9,392 nucleotides of DNA from JAUHWS01 sp964571805 (GTDB lineage: Bacteria; Patescibacteriota; Gracilibacteria; UM-FILTER-43-11), in contig CAZNDI010000041.1 of assembly GCA_964571805.1 (NCBI GenBank), positions 1 to 9,392 on the forward strand, read 5' to 3'. The position numbers were made by a program, and so were the translations under genes. How positions within the stretch are numbered: position 1 is the first letter of the stretch; the number at the start of each line of letters is the position of its first letter. The notes below the pieces were generated by a model. It did not search any database. It was not told where the DNA came from and saw only the letters and a list, made by a program, of their open reading frames with translations. Below, piece by piece: positions 5,508-9,392 of this stretch.

Positions 5508-6878
5508 TTACAAGCTTTTCACAATTTCATTAAAAAACTTTCCTCGTTCCTTGGAATTTTTAAACATGTCAAAGCTGGCGCAGGCGGGTGAAAGGACGAT
5601 ATTGTCTTCTGGCTGGGCCAGGGTGTAGGTTTTTTGAATGATATTGGTGAATTCTCCCGTTTCATCTAGATTCAAAATCAAATGTGTTCCGCCTGCCTCT
5701 TCGAGAGCTGTTTTAATTCGTGGGCCTTCTGCTCCAAACAAATAAACTCTCGTTTCCGTTTCCGCAATGTGCTTAGCCATAAAATTGAAATCAGAGTGTT
5801 TGGTGCTGCCTCCTAGCAGTAAAATCAATTTGCCGTGGGGAAATTGCCCGAGGGCGACGGCAGTCGATTCGGGAGTGGTACATGAGGAGTCGTTGTAGAA
5901 CCTTATTCCTTGGATCTCTCTCACAAATTCTAACCGTTGAGGCATGCCGGGAAAGGTGGAGAGGACTTCTTTAATTATACTTGGATCCATCTGATGAATT
6001 AGGCTCGCAGCCACGGCAAAGGCGACGTTGTCGGGATGGGTTTTGACTTTGAGGTTGGTTTTTTTGAGGATTTCAATAAGATTTCCATTATTCCGGCGAG
6101 ATGACGGCATCTCGCCTTCAAGAGGGGTGGCCATCAAATTTTCTCCTTCCCACACGGCCCAATGCTCACCCTCTTTTTTACCGACCCAAAAAATCTGTCC
6201 TTTGGCATGTTGGGCTAATCTTGAACTATTCTCATCATTCGCATTCAATATGGCCCAATCACTCTCTTTTTGATGAGCAATTAAATTTCCTTTGGCGTTG
6301 ATGTAATCTTCCAAATTCTCATGCCAATCCAAATGGTTGGGGCTGATGTTGAGGACACCGGCAATATGCGGAGATTGCTTCAAGTCGGCGAACTGAAAGC
6401 TTGAAACTTCCATCAAAATCGGTTGCTCAGGATTCTCAATCGCTCGCTGCAAAACGGGCAATCGATCATTTCCTCCCACAATGATTTTTCCTTCATAATG
6501 TTTCGTCAAAATGGCATCCAGCATTCCCGTTGTCGTCGTTTTCCCGTTACTTCCGGTGATGGCCGTCAATCGCTCTCGGCCGATTTCTAGAGTCATTTCG
6601 GTCATGGAGGTCACATGACACCCTGCTTCACTCGCTTCCAAAATTCCCGGCAACTTGTAGTGAACGCCAGGGCTGCGGATGATGGTTTTGAATTCTGATA
6701 AATCCTCGAAGGCCATTTTCCCTAATTTGGTTTTCACCCCATCTGGAACTTCTAAATCTTCTTTTTGATCACAAATCGTAATATCCGAAAAGCCTTGTTT
6801 CTGAGAGAATTCTAGGGCGGACTGGCCTTCGTCGCCAAAGCCGAGGATGGCGATAGGGGGGGTAAAATTGAATTTCAT
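5508..6878 (-). CDS. murD: MurD, UDP-N-acetylmuramoyl-L-alanine:D-glutamate ligase
   Basis: MurD adds D-glutamate to UDP-MurNAc-L-alanine, using ATP, in the cytoplasm. Residue numbers here count from the upstream ATG (6884, 458 residues). Domain 1 opens with IAILGFGDEGQSA (11-23). The ATP loop is GSNGKTTTT (111-119), followed by EVSSFQ (159-164), NISPNHLDWH (179-188) and the carbamylated-lysine position Lys198. Domain 3 has FYNDSSCTTPEST (329-341), LLLGGS (355-360) and LSPACASFDMFKNSKERG (431-448). I place the start at the second ATG (6878) because TGCTAAAAT, an extended -10, ends six bases before it; ATG 6884 adds only two residues. An in-frame palindrome encodes residues 257-264 in a loop of the central domain. 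The canonical GxHN element is degenerate (HPDN, 283-286). The gene stands apart from ftsW-murG. Confidence 0.95.
   Translation of the reverse strand: MKFNFTPPIAILGFGDEGQSALEFSQKQGFSDITICDQKEDLEVPDGVKTKLGKMAFEDLSEFKTIIRSPGVHYKLPGILEASEAGCHVTSMTEMTLEIGRERLTAITGSNGKTTTTGMLDAILTKHYEGKIIVGGNDRLPVLQRAIENPEQPILMEVSSFQFADLKQSPHIAGVLNISPNHLDWHENLEDYINAKGNLIAHQKESDWAILNANDENSSRLAQHAKGQIFWVGKKEGEHWAVWEGENLMATPLEGEMPSSRRNNGNLIEILKKTNLKVKTHPDNVAFAVAASLIHQMDPSIIKEVLSTFPGMPQRLEFVREIQGIRFYNDSSCTTPESTAVALGQFPHGKLILLLGGSTKHSDFNFMAKHIAETETRVYLFGAEGPRIKTALEEAGGTHLILNLDETGEFTNIIQKTYTLAQPEDNIVLSPACASFDMFKNSKERGKFFNEIVKSL
6095..6116. repeat. Perfect GGCGAG-stem palindrome inside murD
   Basis: GGCGAGATG (6095-6103), loop ACGG, CATCTCGCC (6108-6116): a nine-base perfect stem translated as GEMPSSRR in murD. 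The stem ends GGCGAG/CTCGCC are the same as in the intergenic palindrome at 6935-6964. Confidence 0.85.
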
Positions 6879-6884
6879 GGTCAT

Positions 6885-6893
6885 ATTTTAGCA
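6885..6893 (-). promoter_or_regulatory. Extended -10 element of murD, probably leaderless
   Basis: On the minus strand TGCTAAAAT is an extended -10 (TGn plus a 5/6 hexamer). Six bases (ATGACC) separate it from ATG 6878, the same spacing as at riboflavin kinase. A TTGAAT lies 20 bases upstream, too far to be a normal -35. No Shine-Dalgarno is visible. Confidence 0.5.
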
Positions 6894-6934
6894 ATAAAAA
6901 GACTCTAAGTATTCAAAAAATTAAATTGTAATCC

Positions 6935-6964
6935 TGCAGGCGAGCTTATATAAGCTCGCCTGCA
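6935..6964. repeat. 30-base perfect palindrome upstream of murD
   Basis: TGCAGGCGAGCTTAT is followed directly by its reverse complement, with no spacer and no mismatch. It lies 51 bases before the murD start. It can form a 13-base stem with a four-base loop in RNA from either strand and shares the GGCGAG/CTCGCC stem of the murD-internal palindrome. No T-tract follows on either side, so a terminator role is unclear. Confidence 0.85.
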
Positions 6965-7046
6965 TAAAGATTTTTGAAAATGAAAAACTATCATCACACC
7001 ACATTCTATCCTTTAACAAAACATAATTAAATATAATAAACATTGA

Positions 7047-7266
7047 CAAACTTACTTGAATTTAACTAGACTAGCTTCAGATTAAGTAAACCTAAATAGA
7101 TTTAACTAGATTAATTCAAAACTAATTAAACCAAGTTAAAGTTAAATAGATTAAGTTAAATTTAATCAAAATAAAATAAAGTTAATAAAACCAAGCTAAA
7201 ACTAAATAAACTTAATAAAAATAAATAAAACTTAACTAAATTAAACTAAGTTTAATTAGATTAAGT
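7047..7266. repeat. Degenerate pentamer tandem array, about 44 units
   Basis: Cut in register from 7047, nearly every five-base unit fits pyrimidine-(A/T)-purine-purine-N, typically TTAAC, TAAAT, TAGAT, CTAAA or TAAGT. From 7087 to 7266, 36 units run without a register slip, and the third base is A or G in all of them. Similarity at a 60-base shift (around 7122 and 7182) is a multiple of five. Stops occur in all frames, so it is non-coding. Two units nearly equal one helical turn, so DNA bending or easy melting is plausible. It lies between murD and the HTH gene. Confidence 0.7.
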
Positions 7267-7317
7267 CATTTTTATTCCTCAACTTCCACATTACCCCTAA
7301 CAAAAACAAAATTGATT

Positions 7318-7488
7318 GTGGCTCCAACCATTTACACCACCGAACAGATCGCTGCCATGCTTCAGATTCATCCTCTTACCGTCCTCAAGTACATCAAGCT
7401 CGGCAAACTCAAAGCCATCAAGCTCGGCCGCGTGTATCGCATTACAGAAGGCTTCCTCGAAAAATTTCTCGAAGAAGGCGTGGCCTGA
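7318..7488 (+). CDS. Small excisionase/MerR-type helix-turn-helix DNA-binding protein
   Basis: This 56-residue ORF matches the stand-alone HTH_17 (excisionase-like) fold: IYTTEQIAAMLQIHPLTVLK (5-24) is the helix-turn-helix, YIKLGKLKAIKLG (25-37) is the wing with its 'G-x-L-x-A-x-x-x-G' pattern, and YRITEGFLEKFLEE (40-53) is the closing helix. Such proteins bind DNA as phage or plasmid excisionases, antitoxin-like regulators, or small regulators of unknown targets. I start at GTG 7318; TTG 7312 would add two residues. No Shine-Dalgarno is visible. Codons end mostly in C (ATC, CTC, GGC), unlike the AT-rich flanks, which suggests either high expression or transfer. No integrase or recombinase is in the window. 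The adjacent pentamer array upstream is a natural candidate binding region, but that is inference. Confidence 0.85.
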   Translation: MAPTIYTTEQIAAMLQIHPLTVLKYIKLGKLKAIKLGRVYRITEGFLEKFLEEGVA

Positions 7489-7502
7489 ATGCAGCCATTA
7501 AG

Positions 7503-7553
7503 GACGCAAGGTTTTGCGTCACTACTCTCTTTACTTTCAACTTTTGGTTGAAA
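7503..7553 (+). other. Two tandem hairpins after the HTH gene
   Basis: GACGCAA (7503-7509) pairs with TTGCGTC (7514-7520) around GGTT. TTTCAAC (7535-7541) pairs with GTTGAAA (7547-7553) around TTTTG. With the terminator at 7576-7610 they make three consecutive stem-loops in about 110 bases, either a structured 3' untranslated region or a small RNA. The first could itself be a weak terminator, being followed by a pyrimidine-rich stretch. Confidence 0.5.
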
Positions 7554-7575
7554 ACGAAAACAAAAAATGCCAGAG

Positions 7576-7610
7576 TTCCCCCGTATCGCTCACGGGGGAA
7601 TTTTGGTTTT
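7576..7610 (+). terminator. Rho-independent terminator
   Basis: TTCCCCCGT (7576-7584) pairs perfectly with ACGGGGGAA (7592-7600) around a seven-base loop, followed at once by TTTTGGTTTT on the plus strand. It ends the HTH-gene transcript. On the minus strand it lies about 40 bases beyond the stop of the secreted-protein gene and could serve that transcript too; a T-run follows there about nine bases after the stem. Confidence 0.85.
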
Positions 7611-7641
7611 CAGAATTCCTTCATCGATCCTTCCACTTCAA

Positions 7642-9093
7642 TCATTGTTTGTTCACACACTGATTTTGGGTCACGTGCGACACTTCTTTAATCAGGCTAG
7701 GAAGGCTAGATCCACCCTTTTCACCCAATCCCTCATAACTTTGCTGGATTGTAGCATTCATCAAAAGTAACTCACGGTCGATTTCAATGATGCTCTGTTC
7801 GGCCACACTGTCCAAATTGATGCTATAAGTAAAGGCAGTGGTCGCTTCTTTTTTGGCTGCTTCATTATTTTCGATCAGATTCAACTGTTCCGCGGCGACT
7901 TCTCCCAACGAACGAACCGCGTTCAAATTCCGGTACCGGTCACAATTTATTCCCGCTTTTTGGGCTTCAGTCTTATCGTCTTTACACTGTTCCCACTGTT
8001 TCAATTCGTATTCTTGACAATCCATATACACATTTTCTTCTTTGAGATAGTACACACACCCTGATTTATTTTCTCCATTAGTGCGCCAATTTTTAATGTC
8101 AAAAAGCGGCGTGACCAAACCGACCATATTTTCTACGATCTTGATCTCCGTTTTTGCGGAGCCCACAAATCTATCCCAACCATTTCCTTTGACCAAACTA
8201 TTGATGTTTGCCCCCTCTTCCTCCCCCAAGGTCAAAGAAATTTGATTGGCTTGAATCCATTGTTTTGCCCTAATTTTGGCATTGGCGTCTGCCATGGCCC
8301 AGATGCTTCCCCACGAGGCGCCATCGAATGAAAAACTGCCTTCCCCACTCCCCAGGGTTTTTAACGTCTCCCAACTACGGGCCACTTGTTCAAAGCTTTT
8401 TTCAAATTCGCCTTCGGGACACCCGGTTAAATCTGATTTAAAATACTTACGCGTGTACATGTTGGTCCCCCCAGAGTCGCTGGCGGGGCTGTTGAAAAAA
8501 TACTGATTCGAGCTCATTTTAATCTCTTTACCTTTGGCATCTTTGGCTATAATTGAGGCATTGGGGTCCGAGCCATATTTTTTCAACCGGTCGATTTCTG
8601 TAATAATATAAAGGTAATCTTCCTTCAAAAGATTCCCGTGCACGGGGTCATACATCAAATAAGCTTTCACCATTTCTTGACCCACCACATCTCGCAGTTG
8701 TTCCATGCCCCATATTTCATTCCTCAAACAATTGCTGATGAACTGCTTGTTGTATAAATTGAGATTAAAAACCATCCAAATAGAAGCAAAAGGATCTTGA
8801 AGTACTTCTCTATAATTTTGATTTAAAATGAGCTCTTGAGCCACGCGCGCTTCGCCTGAGATCCCCGATGCATAGCCGCCTTCCCGCCTCACTTTATTAT
8901 AAGACTTGATGGACTTGATGGCTTCCAATAAAGTTCCCGTGCCATTTTTGGCTTGAGAGCTCAGAATGTGGCTCTTGATGGTGGCAACATTTTGCGAAAT
9001 CACCGGAGAGTAAAGGGCTAATGCACCTTGAATCGGGAGGCACAATCCCCCTAAAACCAACATGCCGGTGATGAGGTATTTTTTTATTAGCAT
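7642..9093 (-). CDS. Hypothetical secreted protein with signal peptide and seven mature cysteines
   Basis: I do not recognise this 483-residue protein. The N-terminus is a classical signal peptide: KK at 4-5, a hydrophobic core at about 7-20, and a probable signal peptidase I site after ALA (24-26). Cys18 inside the core does not make a lipobox. No other membrane segment is evident, so the mature protein is exported or periplasm-like. Seven cysteines remain (122, 225, 346, 359, 370, 384, 479), four of them clustered within 346-384, suggesting disulfides. The remainder is largely helical and polar, with a Gly/Ser-rich stretch near 248-264. The ATG overlaps the stop of the upstream gene by seven bases (ATGCTAA), and no Shine-Dalgarno is seen, so translation is probably coupled. 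Exported structural, pilus-related or surface roles are possible, but nothing in the sequence decides this. Confidence 0.8.
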   Translation of the reverse strand: MLIKKYLITGMLVLGGLCLPIQGALALYSPVISQNVATIKSHILSSQAKNGTGTLLEAIKSIKSYNKVRREGGYASGISGEARVAQELILNQNYREVLQDPFASIWMVFNLNLYNKQFISNCLRNEIWGMEQLRDVVGQEMVKAYLMYDPVHGNLLKEDYLYIITEIDRLKKYGSDPNASIIAKDAKGKEIKMSSNQYFFNSPASDSGGTNMYTRKYFKSDLTGCPEGEFEKSFEQVARSWETLKTLGSGEGSFSFDGASWGSIWAMADANAKIRAKQWIQANQISLTLGEEEGANINSLVKGNGWDRFVGSAKTEIKIVENMVGLVTPLFDIKNWRTNGENKSGCVYYLKEENVYMDCQEYELKQWEQCKDDKTEAQKAGINCDRYRNLNAVRSLGEVAAEQLNLIENNEAAKKEATTAFTYSINLDSVAEQSIIEIDRELLLMNATIQQSYEGLGEKGGSSLPSLIKEVSHVTQNQCVNKQ

Positions 9094-9392
9094 GGTGGGG
9101 TATCATCTAAAGAAGTTTCATCGACCATTTCTTGATACTGGGACTGAATGGTTTCAAAGCTCGTTCGCATCTGGCCGATCAAGGGTTCTACTCGACGGAT
9201 CAGCTCGATTTCGGCAATCGCGCCTCCACTTCGATTGTAACCCTTTAAATCTTCGGCAATGTCTATTGCAATTTGCTTTTCCTGTTCCGCCTTGACGGTT
9301 AAATTGTTGATATCATTTTCTGGATTGGGCAAAGGGGTGCTGGGTTTTAAAGCGTCTTCCACAGCTTTTTTTAGGGCCGCATCGCTGTCTTC
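9087..9392 (-). CDS. Hypothetical protein, C-terminal 101 residues only (5' end outside window)
   Basis: The reading frame is open to the right edge of the window, so the true start lies beyond it; an in-frame GTG at 9362 is probably internal. The visible part is hydrophilic: an alanine/lysine stretch, a proline-rich linker (STPLPNPEN, 18-26), then a long, probably helical region rich in Glu, Gln and Ile (about 30-90). It ends in an acidic tail and a terminal cysteine (DDTPPC). No membrane segment is seen in this part. The stop overlaps the start of the secreted-protein gene by seven bases, so the two form an operon and may act together. The family is not recognised. Confidence 0.7.
   Translation of the reverse strand, partial: EDSDAALKKAVEDALKPSTPLPNPENDINNLTVKAEQEKQIAIDIAEDLKGYNRSGGAIAEIELIRRVEPLIGQMRTSFETIQSQYQEMVDETSLDDTPPC

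Noticed and set aside
7047..7266. CRISPR array or origin with DnaA boxes
   Set aside because: The units are five bases and degenerate, without spacers; I found no TTATNCACA-type boxes.
7316..7501. Plus-strand ORF in another frame over the HTH gene
   Set aside because: The frame starting at GTG 7318 gives a full HTH fold, whereas this one is low-complexity serine/proline.

Overview
The window looks like chromosomal DNA from a small-genome bacterium, most plausibly of the Candidate Phyla Radiation (Patescibacteria; a Peregrinibacteria-like lineage is a guess). This rests on a lone flavokinase domain without an FAD-synthetase half, genes that mostly lack Shine-Dalgarno sites, AT-rich spacers and short palindromic elements inside genes. 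TGA is used as an ordinary stop (lspA, the CDP-alcohol transferase, the small HTH gene, the secreted protein), so the UGA=glycine code of Gracilibacteria/Absconditabacteria does not apply.

Layout. Positions 1-1959 (minus) hold ftsW and the first 277 codons of murG, a cell-wall (dcw) pair with an 86-base gene overlap. A 295-base divergent spacer (1960-2254) contains a long imperfect inverted repeat. A plus-strand group follows: lspA (lipoprotein signal peptidase), an overlapping six-helix membrane protein with an acidic tail, and a peroxiredoxin-like thioredoxin-fold protein. Next comes a minus-strand CDP-alcohol phosphatidyltransferase that differs from its neighbours in GC content, promoter and ribosome binding site. 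A divergent riboflavin kinase gene carries an in-frame 77-base palindrome built of heptamers. A palindromic repeat separates it from murD (minus). Upstream of murD lie a 30-base perfect palindrome, about 220 bases of degenerate pentamer repeat, and a 56-residue excisionase-type HTH gene followed by three hairpins, the last a strong terminator. The right end (7642-9392, minus) holds a secreted cysteine-containing protein and the 3' end of the gene before it, overlapping by 7 bases; neither is recognised.

How it fits together. MurD, FtsW and MurG are successive parts of peptidoglycan precursor synthesis and polymerisation. All three are on the minus strand, with about 3.5 kb of membrane, lipid, redox and flavin genes between murD and ftsW. 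LspA and the phosphatidyltransferase serve the same envelope. The most unusual aspect is non-coding: several unrelated short palindromic or tandem elements (heptamer, pentamer, GGCGAG-stem, GTCATTTCG-type), two of them translated inside essential enzymes, and two genes (ribF, murD) whose -10 hexamers lie exactly six bases before the ATG, as expected for leaderless mRNAs.
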